From positions 1 through 64,000 of the forward strand of contig JALQPE010000695.1 of the NCBI GenBank assembly GCA_030407315.1: a DNA stretch of 64,000 nt, written 5' to 3'. Below are positions 18,712-29,375 of this stretch, one piece after another. The DNA comes from Asparagopsis taxiformis (Eukaryota; Rhodophyta; Florideophyceae; Bonnemaisoniales; Bonnemaisoniaceae). Under the pieces are notes generated by a model. That model was not told the origin of the DNA, did not search any database, and was given only the letters and a program-made list of their open reading frames with translations. The position numbers and the translations under genes were made by a program. Each line of letters starts with the position of its first letter. Positions within the stretch are counted from its first letter, which is position 1.

Positions 18712-20739
18712 ATGGTTCCGCCCAAGGCCGGAACGTCGAAAGCCTCGACACGAGCAGGATCTGCTGTCGGTTCGACGACTGGAAAACTGGAAGCTCGGAA
18801 CGATGCTTTGGGATCCGCGGCTGTACCAGCCCGTAGTCCAGAACTAGCCACAATGGCGAAGTGTCATGAGATGAACGAGAACCTTCGCGATGAAGTTCTG
18901 GAGATGTTTGCTTCTGAATTTGAGAAGCTGAACCAGGAACTGGAAGCAATTCGGAGTAACTCCTTTGCGGTCATCAACGAGCTCGCCGGCCGCCTTACAG
19001 TTCTCGAAGCGCACAAGTCAGGCAGTGATGCTAACAAAGACATACGTGAGCTTCGACAAGATGTCAACCAACTCCTCGAAGGTCGTAACAACCTTGCCCA
19101 AGAAATGGACATGCGGTTCACTCGTGTGTCTGACCGGCTGTCAGCCTTGGAGATAAACAATGGTGTGGTACACACTGATGTCAAGCCAAAACTCGAATCG
19201 AAAAGCAAGCGCGGTAAGCGGAAGCTCAAGCACCAGCGAGGATCTCGCAGTTCTTATGACTCTCCAGAGTCGACATCCGAATCGGAAAATTCACCCCGGT
19301 CCTCAGGATCAGAAGAACATGCATTCATAATGCGCCCACGGAAGCCCGATCGTCCGCCTAAGACCCGCCGCTCCCATGGAGCATCACGAAAGATAGGTCC
19401 GCGATTCGCCGGTTTGAAAGAGATTCGGCCGACCAACCCTCTCTATGATGATGTGTTATCGTATCGAACCTACCGTCTCAATGATACATCGCAGGGTCGC
19501 TCTTCTCGTAGCACCGGTAAGGTCCGTGACCTAATCAAGCGGATGGAACTCAAGTTGAGCAAGCATCACTTTTCTGGATCAGACCCCATCATGGTCCTTG
19601 ATTTCTTGGCACGATTCGTGCGAGAGGCAAATATCCAAGAGATGTCGGAGGCACAAGCTTTCATAGCCTTACCTTCTTTCCTCTCCGGGTTTGCCCAGAG
19701 TCAATATGAATCAGGAGTGGAGATGGTTTCACCTGAGGAAGGTGGAGTCTCCAGCTGGCCCGAAGCGGTTCAATACCTCCTCCGCAACTATGCGCAGTCA
19801 CAGCACATTAGCAACGCTATTAGCGATTTGCGCGACACGCGACAGAAGCTCGATGAATCGGAACGCGAGTATGCTACACGCCTGAACCAGGCCATCAATC
19901 GTTGTGGTAATGTACACTCGCCGGAAGAAGTCATCACCTTATACATCGACGGCCTGAACTCCGCGATCAGGACTATTGTCGCCCGACACCGTGAGTCACA
20001 CCGCCGTTCAACTTATTTGGACTTTGTGCAGTATGCAGAAGCGGAAGGAAGCGCGGTTCGCGCACGCGACAAGCGAGTTGTACTTTCCCCTAGACATGAG
20101 AGCCGTCCAAAGCTGCGTAAAGTTGGACTGATTCAGTCAAGCGAAGACATCCATTCGTCATCCACTTCCGATGTCAATCCAACTCGGAGTGATCATAGCC
20201 CTTTGGATCAAGTCAATATGATGCAAGATGGGGTTCACTTCGTTGACGGATCGTCCACTACATACCCTACCGAATCGGTGTCAGTGGACCCTGCCCTTCT
20301 CATCAACAATCAAGCTAACCGGTTGGTGCAGGCTCCGAAGATCCCTCACATGCCCCAGGGCGTCCGCAGCCGTCCAGGATGGGTTGATCGTCAGTCCCCT
20401 ACCATTAACCGGATTGGTAACCCGTCTCTGGATCAGAGGTCACAGCACATTATATGCCACGAGTGCTACAAGCCGGGACACATATCCCCGCAATGTGTGT
20501 TGCCACTCCGCGAGATTCGCCAGGTTCTGGTGAACTACGAGGGCCTCTCTCCGTCTTTGAAGCTCTCTGTACCGGCTACATCGTATCACCGAGTACGCTC
20601 CGCCCTGAATCTGGATCAGCAGGCACAAGAGGATAAGGGTAACCCTTCCAAAGCACATTCGGTAATGGGCTGCTCACATCCTAAGGATAACAGCCGGCAG
20701 GATTCAACTGCCAATGCCACTCCCGATTCGGGAAACTAA
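18712..20739 (+). CDS. Element 2 Gag
   Basis: An intact 675-residue polyprotein starting MVPPKAGTSKAS. It has a long coiled coil at about 40-150, then a basic/Ser-rich stretch and a retrotransposon gag domain at about 255-440 (KLSKHHFSGSDPIMVLDFLA through the SSWPEAVQYLLRNYAQ segment). A CCHC zinc knuckle CHECYKPGHISPQC lies near 583-596. The TAA stop (20737-20739) overlaps an ATG (20739-20741). Forms the particle in which reverse transcription occurs. Confidence 0.94.
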   Translation: MVPPKAGTSKASTRAGSAVGSTTGKLEARNDALGSAAVPARSPELATMAKCHEMNENLRDEVLEMFASEFEKLNQELEAIRSNSFAVINELAGRLTVLEAHKSGSDANKDIRELRQDVNQLLEGRNNLAQEMDMRFTRVSDRLSALEINNGVVHTDVKPKLESKSKRGKRKLKHQRGSRSSYDSPESTSESENSPRSSGSEEHAFIMRPRKPDRPPKTRRSHGASRKIGPRFAGLKEIRPTNPLYDDVLSYRTYRLNDTSQGRSSRSTGKVRDLIKRMELKLSKHHFSGSDPIMVLDFLARFVREANIQEMSEAQAFIALPSFLSGFAQSQYESGVEMVSPEEGGVSSWPEAVQYLLRNYAQSQHISNAISDLRDTRQKLDESEREYATRLNQAINRCGNVHSPEEVITLYIDGLNSAIRTIVARHRESHRRSTYLDFVQYAEAEGSAVRARDKRVVLSPRHESRPKLRKVGLIQSSEDIHSSSTSDVNPTRSDHSPLDQVNMMQDGVHFVDGSSTTYPTESVSVDPALLINNQANRLVQAPKIPHMPQGVRSRPGWVDRQSPTINRIGNPSLDQRSQHIICHECYKPGHISPQCVLPLREIRQVLVNYEGLSPSLKLSVPATSYHRVRSALNLDQQAQEDKGNPSKAHSVMGCSHPKDNSRQDSTANATPDSGN

Positions 20740-20767
20740 TGAGGGAGGTCTCATCAAAGGACAGTGA

Positions 20768-23700
20768 TACAATCACTGCCGCCTCCCACTCCACCCCTTC
20801 GTACCGAAGATCATTACTAGAAAGAATAATGATGGCCCTTCCTTCAACTCCCTCACAAGACCGTGGAATCGAGTCAAGTCACCGAAGAACCCAGATCGGA
20901 TCTTTGTCCTGACCCGTCGCAACTATAAGGTATACACGGACATTGGGTCAAGCACTTCGACGATTCGTCGTATTCTTTCCATATTGGACACTGGTGCAGG
21001 CCCTAACTTCATCCGCAGCGACGAGCTGAATGGTATCGAAGCGGTCATCCGTCAAGGTCCCTTACCAGATATATGCGATGCCAACAATAAGCCTCTTCAG
21101 TTGCTGGGTACGATAAAATTGCCGGTACGGCTTGGAAATTTTTCTTCTCGAATCGAATTCATTGTCTGTAAGACCCTTGCTGCACCAGCAATACTAGGTG
21201 CTGATTTCTGTGACCGTTTTGTTTCCGCTATACGCCCAAGTCAAAAGATCGTGGAGCTAGACGATGGTTCATCGGTCCCGATCGTTCGACGTCCACTGCG
21301 TAACGCATCAAGACGCAGCGGTCCCCCTCTCCCAAAAGATATGCGAGACCCCGACACAAGTGGAAGAGTCTCGCCGAATATCAAGGCTGCCGAAACACTC
21401 ACCGTACCGGCACAGTCTCAAGCCTGGGTCAAGGTATCGACGAAACGTCATGGAAATATTGTTGTCCAGCCACTCCCGAAGCTCTTCGAGCTTCACTCAC
21501 TTGCTTGTGCCAATGGCATCGCTTCTGTGTTACCCAATGTCGCGTTTCGTATCCTTGTTGCAAACACCTCAGACATCCCTCGAAGGATCGTCAGGAACCA
21601 GAATGTCGCTGTTGCACTGCCACACCCGACTCAGGTTACTGAGACATCATTATCCTTAGCCGACGTGGTTGGCATGACGCCAGACCTGGCACAGGTATCC
21701 CCTACTGCGGAAGGACAACCAGTTGCGAAAAGCCCAGAGGAAACCGGAAAGTCCGACTCCTGGACTGATGCCTCAAAGCCTACCGCGGCTCAACTGGACC
21801 TCTCACATATCCCAATCGCGAATCGCGAACGCTTCCGTCAGATGTTGACCAAGTATGATGAGCTCTGGGACGGGAAGCTTGGGAAGATCAACGCGGTGGA
21901 TCACCGAATCGAACTCAAGCCTGGATCACAGCCTTCTATGCAGCGCCCATACCGTACCGGTCCTCAAGGCCGACGGTTCGTCGAAGAAGAAATTGGAAGG
22001 ATGATTGACGCCGATGTCATTGAACCCGCAGAAACAGAGTGGGCTTCACCCGTGGTGATCGCCCCGAAGGCCGACGGATCGTATCGATTCTGTGTTGACT
22101 ACCGGAAGCTGAACTCCATGACAGTCCGAAGTACTTACCCCCTCCCAAGGATGGATGACTGCATCGACTCCCTGGGAGAGGCCACTATATTCTCCACGCT
22201 GGATGCCAACTGGGGATACTGGCAGATACCCGTCGCGGCCGCGGATCGCGACAAGACAACTTTCACAAGCCACGCAGGCACATACCGCTTTAAGCGAATG
22301 CCCTTCGGGCTTATGAATGCACCTGCGACGTTCCAGAGAACATTGGACATACTCCTCAATCGGTACGCATGGCGTACATGTTTGGTATACCTCGATGACA
22401 TCATCATCTTCTCGAAGGACTTTGACACACACATAAAGGACGTCGACAAGATACTCGGTACCCTACGCCGTTCCGGTATCTCCCTCAAGCTAAGGAAGTG
22501 TGAGTGGTGTACCGATACGGTGAAATACCTTGGACATGTAATCAAGCCTGGTAGGCTCACCATCAACGAGGCCCATACGAAGAGCCTTCGAGATGTCCAG
22601 CATCCGACCACTCTGACTGAGCTTAGGTCCTTCCTCGGCCTTTGCAATGTTTACCGACGGTTCGTCCCTAACTTTGCTCGCATCGCTGGACCACTCAACG
22701 CCTTACTGAAGAAAGGCATGCCCACTAAGCTGGAACCGTTCGGTAAAGCTGAATCAGCAGCCTTCGCAAACCTGGTCCAGGCTATCCTATCACCACCTGT
22801 GCTCGCTTTACCACGCTTGGGTCTCCCACTCTCCATCGACACAGACGCAAGTGATCACCAGATTGGTGCCGTCCTGTTTCAGGAATACCCAGAGGGTGAT
22901 CGAAAGCCCATTGGGTTCTGGTCTCGTTCATTGAACTCTGCGGAACGCAATTACTCAACATCGGAAAAGGAGTGCCTTGCTGTTGTATGGGCACTGCAGA
23001 CCTTGCGCCCATACTTACAAGGAGTGAAATTTGCTGTGCACTCCGACCATGCATCCCTTAGATGGCTCATGGGAATATCCGAACCTTCCGGTCGACTCAT
23101 GCGGTGGAGACTTCGCCTCAGTGAGTTCGACTTCGAGATCCATTACAAGAAGGGGCTCAAGAACACCCAAGCCGATGCTTTGTCAAGGCTGAAGACATTC
23201 AGCGAGACTACATCCCCCATCGACGATGAGATCCCATGCTTCACCACGGACCCTTGCGTATCCCTTGCCGAACCGGCTGACGAAGAACTCTCGACCTCGG
23301 ACATACTTGACGAGCATGAGTTCTCCGACAAGCTTCTCCTGGCCTCCGAGGGTATCTCCGAACCGGCCTTGACCCCTATCACTCATTCGGAGATCCTCCT
23401 GGAACAGCAACGCGATGCATTATGCACAGATATCCGAGCAAAGATGGTGCAAGGTGACGTCAACCAACGGCCCTTCATGGATGACGATGAAGGTATCCTC
23501 CTGCGAACCGCATCGGGGGAACAACAGATCGTCGTACCGACTTCGCTGCAGCCACGCGTGTTACGCATTGCACACTACAGCAAGATGTCCGGGCATCCCG
23601 GCGGACGAAGACTGTATCAGTACTTGCGAAGGAACTTCTATTGGCCCTCCATGGCTGTTGACTGCTATGCAGTATCCAAGAATTGTGTTCAGTGTGCACG

Positions 23701-25132
23701 CAATCGAGTGCGCCTTCGCCAACACCAAAAGGAACTGCGTTTGTTCCCCGCTTCCTCTCCGTTGGAGTTCGTGGCCATTGACCTATTGGGTGAGTTGATC
23801 AAGACACCACGCGGTAACCGCTTCCTCCTGGTAATATCCGACCGCTTTTCCAAGTTGGTAAGGACAGTCCCAATGAAGACCATCACTGCCGAAGCGGTCG
23901 CCAAAGCATTCGTCACCCATTGGGTTATGGCATATGGACCACCAGTTTGGTTATTGTCCGACAATGGGAAGCAGTTTACGTCCCGTTTCTTCCAACATGT
24001 ATGTCGCATACTTGGAGTAGAGAATCTCTTCACGACAACTTACCACCCACAGACCAATGGTCAGGTGGAGAGGTACAACCGTACCCTATTGTCGGCGATA
24101 CGCACCTATGTCTCTGATCATCCTAAGGATTGGGACTTGTTCACAGACGTCATCACCTATTCATACAATACACAGGTGCATAGGATCACCAGCTGTACAC
24201 CCTTTGAGTTGGTATTGTCCCGTCCCCCATCCTCTCTGGTACTTGCGCCCGAACCGGGAGGCACCATTGGCGAAGCGCCCAAGTCATACCTTCAACGATG
24301 GAAGGTATGGTTGCACAACCTCGTGTCAAGTGCGCGCAAATCTATTAGCAAGGAGCAAAAGCGTTATCAACGCAACTTCAACGCAAGGGTACGCCCTATC
24401 AGCCAGAACCTGGCACCAGGCTCGCACGTCTTCGTGCGCAAGGAACATCACGGTAGAGATGGACACCACAAGTTGTCCCCCATTGCTGAAGGCCCGTATC
24501 GGGTGGTGTCCCTTGACAAGGACACAGTGGTACTCCGGATCGGAAGAAGTGAGGAGAGAATCTCTCGGGATAGGGTTGTCGAGTCACCCCCACCACCCTA
24601 TGACATCTTTTCTGAGGTAGTAGTCCCTGAACCTCAGCAAGACACACGACAAAGCGATGAACCTTCGATGAAAGAAGCCACGCATGACGTAAGTCAAAGA
24701 GTCGAAGAGGAAGAACACCCTGTGGGTGATGAAGAAACTCCCGAAGACCCATGGCGGTTCGCCAACTTCGATAGTACATCCCTACCTGGAGGTACCCTGA
24801 TCACCTTCCCAACAAATGCTGAACCAGCCATGATGGACGTTGACGCAAACGCGAGCGGCGCGGAATCCGCAATGAGTCCGCCGGCCGGAGCGCAAGACGT
24901 TGTATCAACTCAAGATGAGGAAGGCGTGGAGAGCTGTGTCATTGACCATATCGTGAATCACGGTGAGCTGGATGGTGTTCTCCGGTTCAGAGTCCGCTGG
25001 TATGGTTACTCGTCAAAGGATGATACATGGGAACCACCCGAACACGTACCGCATAGCCAGGTCATCGCGTACTATAGGCGCCGTGGAATTTCCATACCGG
25101 GGTCGGTCCTCAACCGCACAATACCTGGCTGA
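20768..25132 (+). CDS. Element 2 Pol: protease, reverse transcriptase, RNase H, integrase, chromodomain
   Basis: The open frame has no ATG before the protease. Counting from the codon at 20984: LDTGAGPNF protease (1-8), RT with FCVDYRKLN (about 367) and VYLDDIII (about 468), RNase H with SIDTDASDHQ (about 619) and SDHASLRWL, the integrase zinc-binding H...H...CVQCAR (about 862-905), catalytic D of AIDLLGE (about 931), D of LSDNGKQF (about 991) and E of GQVERYN (about 1028), and chromodomain VRWYGYSSKDDTWEP (about 1335-1350). The expected pol start at 20739 opens another frame that stops at 20910-20912. A one-base indel or programmed frameshift between 20768 and 20909 therefore separates it from the protease. 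Confidence 0.93.
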   Translation, partial: YNHCRLPLHPFVPKIITRKNNDGPSFNSLTRPWNRVKSPKNPDRIFVLTRRNYKVYTDIGSSTSTIRRILSILDTGAGPNFIRSDELNGIEAVIRQGPLPDICDANNKPLQLLGTIKLPVRLGNFSSRIEFIVCKTLAAPAILGADFCDRFVSAIRPSQKIVELDDGSSVPIVRRPLRNASRRSGPPLPKDMRDPDTSGRVSPNIKAAETLTVPAQSQAWVKVSTKRHGNIVVQPLPKLFELHSLACANGIASVLPNVAFRILVANTSDIPRRIVRNQNVAVALPHPTQVTETSLSLADVVGMTPDLAQVSPTAEGQPVAKSPEETGKSDSWTDASKPTAAQLDLSHIPIANRERFRQMLTKYDELWDGKLGKINAVDHRIELKPGSQPSMQRPYRTGPQGRRFVEEEIGRMIDADVIEPAETEWASPVVIAPKADGSYRFCVDYRKLNSMTVRSTYPLPRMDDCIDSLGEATIFSTLDANWGYWQIPVAAADRDKTTFTSHAGTYRFKRMPFGLMNAPATFQRTLDILLNRYAWRTCLVYLDDIIIFSKDFDTHIKDVDKILGTLRRSGISLKLRKCEWCTDTVKYLGHVIKPGRLTINEAHTKSLRDVQHPTTLTELRSFLGLCNVYRRFVPNFARIAGPLNALLKKGMPTKLEPFGKAESAAFANLVQAILSPPVLALPRLGLPLSIDTDASDHQIGAVLFQEYPEGDRKPIGFWSRSLNSAERNYSTSEKECLAVVWALQTLRPYLQGVKFAVHSDHASLRWLMGISEPSGRLMRWRLRLSEFDFEIHYKKGLKNTQADALSRLKTFSETTSPIDDEIPCFTTDPCVSLAEPADEELSTSDILDEHEFSDKLLLASEGISEPALTPITHSEILLEQQRDALCTDIRAKMVQGDVNQRPFMDDDEGILLRTASGEQQIVVPTSLQPRVLRIAHYSKMSGHPGGRRLYQYLRRNFYWPSMAVDCYAVSKNCVQCARNRVRLRQHQKELRLFPASSPLEFVAIDLLGELIKTPRGNRFLLVISDRFSKLVRTVPMKTITAEAVAKAFVTHWVMAYGPPVWLLSDNGKQFTSRFFQHVCRILGVENLFTTTYHPQTNGQVERYNRTLLSAIRTYVSDHPKDWDLFTDVITYSYNTQVHRITSCTPFELVLSRPPSSLVLAPEPGGTIGEAPKSYLQRWKVWLHNLVSSARKSISKEQKRYQRNFNARVRPISQNLAPGSHVFVRKEHHGRDGHHKLSPIAEGPYRVVSLDKDTVVLRIGRSEERISRDRVVESPPPPYDIFSEVVVPEPQQDTRQSDEPSMKEATHDVSQRVEEEEHPVGDEETPEDPWRFANFDSTSLPGGTLITFPTNAEPAMMDVDANASGAESAMSPPAGAQDVVSTQDEEGVESCVIDHIVNHGELDGVLRFRVRWYGYSSKDDTWEPPEHVPHSQVIAYYRRRGISIPGSVLNRTIPG

Positions 25133-25555
25133 ATCAGCAGTGCTTTCACACGCAATGCATGTGTGTCATGGCGGCAAACCCCCACCTACTCATGGCCCGA
25201 GCACAACCTGCTGCGTGATCAGGTTTGATCACGAAAAAAAATCGCAGAAATTACCTGACCGCCGGCGGCGGTAGTGGCCAGCCAAATCAAAAAAAATTTT
25301 AGAAATTTTATTTTGATCAAATCATGGCGATACCGGCGCAAGTTGGCCAAAAAAAAGGCAGATTTTTATTTGATCAAATACGGGCCAAATTGTTACTTGC
25401 TTCGGAGATCCTCCAGCCTTGCATGCCAGCGGCCACACCACAGCAGATCAACTTTATGCCCGTACCGGGTCGACCGCACCAAACCCATTGTGGCAATTGG
25501 CCCAGCTCAGAAAAAGTCAAGGCGGCATATCCCAACGACCATTGGCCTCCGTTTT
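25133..25555 (+). other. Element 2 3' untranslated region
   Basis: Non-coding stretch with A-runs and repeated TTTGATCA-like words (25225-25380) between the pol stop and the polypurine tract. No gene seen. Confidence 0.7.
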
Positions 25556-25568
25556 GAGAAGGGGAGAG
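25556..25568 (+). other. Polypurine tract of element 2
   Basis: GAGAAGGGGAGAG directly before the TG of the 3' LTR, the normal position for plus-strand DNA priming. Confidence 0.9.
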
Positions 25569-26807
25569 TGTGGTGCAATGCCATGTGGCGAACCGCCTTG
25601 TACGGTGAACCACCAAATATTTTGCATATATTTTTGAAACTTTAATTCCCACCACATTTTGGATTCTTTACCCGTCCACAGTGAATCACTGAACGCAGTA
25701 CACTTGGACTCAGTGGTACACTGAAGTTTTACACCAGCACTAACTGTTGTATACTACACTAACAGTGGGTTTACCACACCGGTCGCCCCGGCCACTTAGG
25801 GTTTTTCCGACCGCCCTACTGTACCAGTATTTAGCCTATCCACTGACAACCGTAGAAGTTCACTTAGGGCTGACCACCGTTCTGTAACATAGTATTTATT
25901 CGACGGCGGATCGCCCAGTTCTTCGATTGTAAAGTAACCGGAAGTTCGGTTGTCATTTTGCTCCCAAGGTGCGTTTCGCCGTCTGAGTCAGCCTGCTTCT
26001 CCCTTGGCTATAGTACTTGGCACCCTTCCGGTACCCGTTCGTCGCTGATCCAGCGTTTGCCCTTGGCACTCCACCCGCTGTATCAGCATTATCCCTTACC
26101 ACGCGCAGCCTGTGGCGCGCGTGCCCCTCTATCAGGAGTCTTCGGCCTCTTGGTGTACCACCGGACCTGATCGTGTCGCTTCGCTCCCATCCTGCGGATC
26201 GCAGTAACTGTTTGCCTACTCCGCCTGTGGCTATTGTGCGTGGCACAAGTCAGGCCTTACTCTTGCCGCTGTATCAGCGCCTCCGGCATCGCCGTCTCGC
26301 TGTACCAGCTTCTCCTCTGCCCTTTCAGGGTCTCTTCCCTGCACGTGCCACCCGTGGTGCACGTGCCCACTCACCCCTTTCCCACTACCAGGTACCCTCG
26401 CCTGCTCGGTGGACCACCATTCACGCTGTATCAGCTCCCTTCCTCTCCTACTCGACCTCTGGGCATTCCCCTCACACACTAAGTGTCCGTTGACACCCGG
26501 TGTATCACCGTCACACACTACCACTTCAGTGTACCACTGATCCAGTGTTGCGCCATCCCTTATACCCCTTTAGGGTTGGCCTGACAAGCCAACCTCTCAC
26601 CTGCATAGCAGTATCACTTGAACCAAGATTCTCGACGTATCGTCTGTGTGGCCTTACAACCCACAGTCAAGCAGGCGATCCGCCTTAGCTCTACCACCTC
26701 TAACTTGAGCTTGACTACCGAGACAGGAGGGCTCGAACACCTCGCGGTGCTTAGCCGAATCGGCTCACTATCCTAAGTCGAATCGACAGCTCGGGCATTG
26801 CACTACA
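25569..26807 (+). repeat. 3' LTR of element 2
   Basis: Same length and sequence as the 5' LTR apart from five substitutions at 26443-26463. Followed by CAAGG, the right target duplication (26808-26812). Confidence 0.95.
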
Positions 26808-27503
26808 CAAGGTGTTCACTAACCTGGCTCCGGTCACCGCCCTTTCTGAGATCAAACTAGGAAGGCCAGGCAAATTCGAGCTGGTAACGATCCCAGAGGC
26901 CCGGGTGAGGCAAATTGGAAATATGGAGGATGTACAACGCGCACTTGAGGGAATGCACCGGGAAGTCAAGCTCAAAGCCGAATCGGCGCGACAAAAAAGG
27001 GTAGCGTCCCACAATCGCAGAACAAACGTGAGGCCATGTAACTTTGAGGAAGGGGACTATGTCATGCGGGCAAAAATTCGTGCGCGGGACAGTAACAAGC
27101 TCTCTGCACAGTGGGTGGGCCTATGCGTGTGAAGAAAGTTCTTTCTGACTTTCTATTCGAGCTCGAGGACCTCAGAAGCGGTGAGGTGAACCTGGTGCAT
27201 GGATCGCGGATTAAGTTCTTTAGGAACTCTGACTACGAGCGAGACGCTCAGCTAGATGAATACCTCGCATCCCAGGCCGGAGAGTATTGCATCGTAGACG
27301 AAATCCTGGACATCCGAACAGAAGAGGGAGAAACCGAGCTACTGGTCCGCTGGCGCGGTTTCGAGGATGAAAGACCGCAATGGGAACCTTTTGCTATAAT
27401 GATGGAGGACGTACCGGCCCTAGTTAAGGATTTCGTGGAGTCGGTGAGGAAAACGGGTACTGCAAGGCAGCGGAAAACTATTTCTCATCATGGCGGAATG
27501 TAG
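26808..27503 (+). pseudogene. Element 3 integrase C terminus and chromodomain, downstream half
   Basis: Continues the integrase from 17425: VFTNLAPVTALSEIK, then a helical segment and an SH3-like integrase tail (CNFEEGDYVMRAKI), and a chromodomain (YCIVDEILDI, LLVRWRGFEDERPQWEP, about 27285-27400). A one-base deletion near 27117-27125 breaks the frame: QWVG runs to a stop, and PMRVKKVLSDF continues in the next frame. It is an older, inactive Gypsy element, distinct from element 2. Confidence 0.85.
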
Positions 27504-28160
27504 ATTTCCGCAGGCCTGTGTATCCGACCGAAGGCTGAAGAGCACAGTCATGCTTCAGGTCGTGGGGGGCTGTTCTGCCTTGCAATGGAGAACGGTCTGA
27601 AACCGAGTCACCCATCATTCTATAATGCGACGTTGCAGCTGCTGCGCGAGTATGACTACGGGTGTGCTGACAATGTCCTGCATGGCGAGAGACAGTGTCT
27701 CTTAGCGGGCTGTGGGTCCCGAACGCGGGCCGCACTATTGCGAATTGTCTTCGATTACGACCCCTCTGGGAGGGGGAATTTTCCCTGGGCAGGTGACGAC
27801 CCGCCCGGGGAAACGCTGGCTCGAACAGGACGACCAGTAAAGCGACCGCCTCCTCTGGATGGGGGGACGGGAGCTCTCCGAGGAAGGGAGAGCAGGTATC
27901 TCGAGGGAAGCCAGAGGTACTGTGATGTGCTCGGCGAAATCCTTACGTCGCTAGCTATCTCTAGAGAGCGTCTTAGGGTTTCTAGGGCGAGCTAGGCATA
28001 GACGCGATAATAGCTAGTCGATGGCCTACATAAAGGTGCGGTCCTCCCGGAGAAAAGAGAGGGAGGAACAGCGTACCGAATACAATCGCTTCAGGGGGCT
28101 GTAGTGGCACACAGGGCGCGCGGAGACCACAGGTAGAAACGGACTCCCTGCGAGGAAGAA
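27504..28160 (+). repeat. Probable 3' non-coding region/LTR of element 3
   Basis: GC-rich non-coding sequence that follows the chromodomain stop and ends exactly where homology to 58487 onward begins, so it belongs to the inserted element, not to the duplicated NLR block. A TACATAAAGG word near 28027 could be a promoter. No second LTR copy is available to prove the borders. Confidence 0.45.
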
Positions 28161-29375
28161 CACTGTGCCTTCTTCCTGCCCATTACATAACGCATTGTCC
28201 GTCCGTAATTTTGCGCCATGAATTCCACCCGAGATGTGCAGACGATTTGGGTATTGCGCCGTTGTCGTATACTGTGTGTTGCACCTCGTCGCATTTGACT
28301 GCCTTCATATCAGTCACACTTTTGGACGAAACAAGTCAGGCAGTCGGCGCATGGCGAATTAGCGCTCAAAATTTCACATCCAATGCATTCACCCTCCATC
28401 CATCTTCGATCTATACATGATCAATGATTTCACTGTGGGTCACGATCGGCAACAGTGCCCCGGACATAGTGGAGAACAAGCTCGTCTGGAGCACAGCTTC
28501 AACATTCGGCATGTAGACTATGGATGGCATCGGCGATGCTGCAGACGTGTCCAGTCACTGTAGATTCGCATTGTCCTTTGCTTCCGAACGACAACTATTG
28601 CGCACATACCTGCCAAGCATTGAGCGTCCGAGGTGGGAAGATCTGATCTTCAATGTCGAGCGGTGCGTTGGCCGCATCTTCCGGAGAGTGTCATCGGAGT
28701 CGGAGATCATGGCGGTGGTGATTGGCTGTTTCTCTGAAAATACTCGAAATTGGAAATTTCAGAGCGATCACGTCAGATGGACGCGACTCGTTTCACACGA
28801 GACGTATTGAAGAACGAGTTGCACTCGTGTTGCGCACACAACTCGTGAGACATGAGAATGACAAAGGTACGACTCGTTTGGGTCCTTCCCGACGCGAACC
28901 ATGCACCATTTGTTATGCGATAACATGGTTGTGTCCTAGGCCATATGCAGCGAGGAATAGCATGTGCGAGATATCAATCGATGCTGTGGTTTGTACCGCA
29001 GGTGGTGGTACCAAACCTGTGCGCAGTATTACAATGCCAGCAAGCGCTGCCCGTGATTTGTTCCAACAGACGCACGTCACGCCCATGCATGATGTTTCGC
29101 TTCTGTCCAGTCGGACTATCATCCCGCGTTTTTCACTGTTAGCATTTATTTCAGCGCACCGTTTTCACTTTCAGCTCTTCTCTATCATCGCATCGAACTT
29201 TGGTACACTTACATTGGCGAAGCGCCACATCTAGAATGAGTAGCCCGCCATGCCGCTCTGTCTCGACAAGAAAGAAAACTGCAATCGATTAAACGCGGTC
29301 ATGTTTGTTCTTGGCCATGTGATACTCAAATCGTCAGCACTGCTTTACCTCCTATACTGTCTCCTACCCGTTATC
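28160..29375. repeat. 3' flank of NLR-1, duplicated at 58487-59691
   Basis: Non-coding. From CTGTGCCTTCTTCC onward it matches the 3' flank of NLR-4 closely, with scattered substitutions and small indels. No gene recognised in either copy. Confidence 0.85.

Larger units (their letters stand above)
17426..26807 (+). mobile_element. Element 2: complete chromodomain Ty3/Gypsy LTR retrotransposon
   Basis: A 9.4-kb element with two LTRs of equal length (1239 bp), primer-binding site, gag, pol, polypurine tract and a perfect 5-bp target duplication. The LTRs look identical except for five substitutions clustered in 21 bp, indicating a recent insertion. The C-terminal chromodomain places it with chromovirus-type Gypsy elements, which often target heterochromatin. 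It sits inside the integrase gene of an older element. The only visible defect is the frame break near the pol start. Confidence 0.95.
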
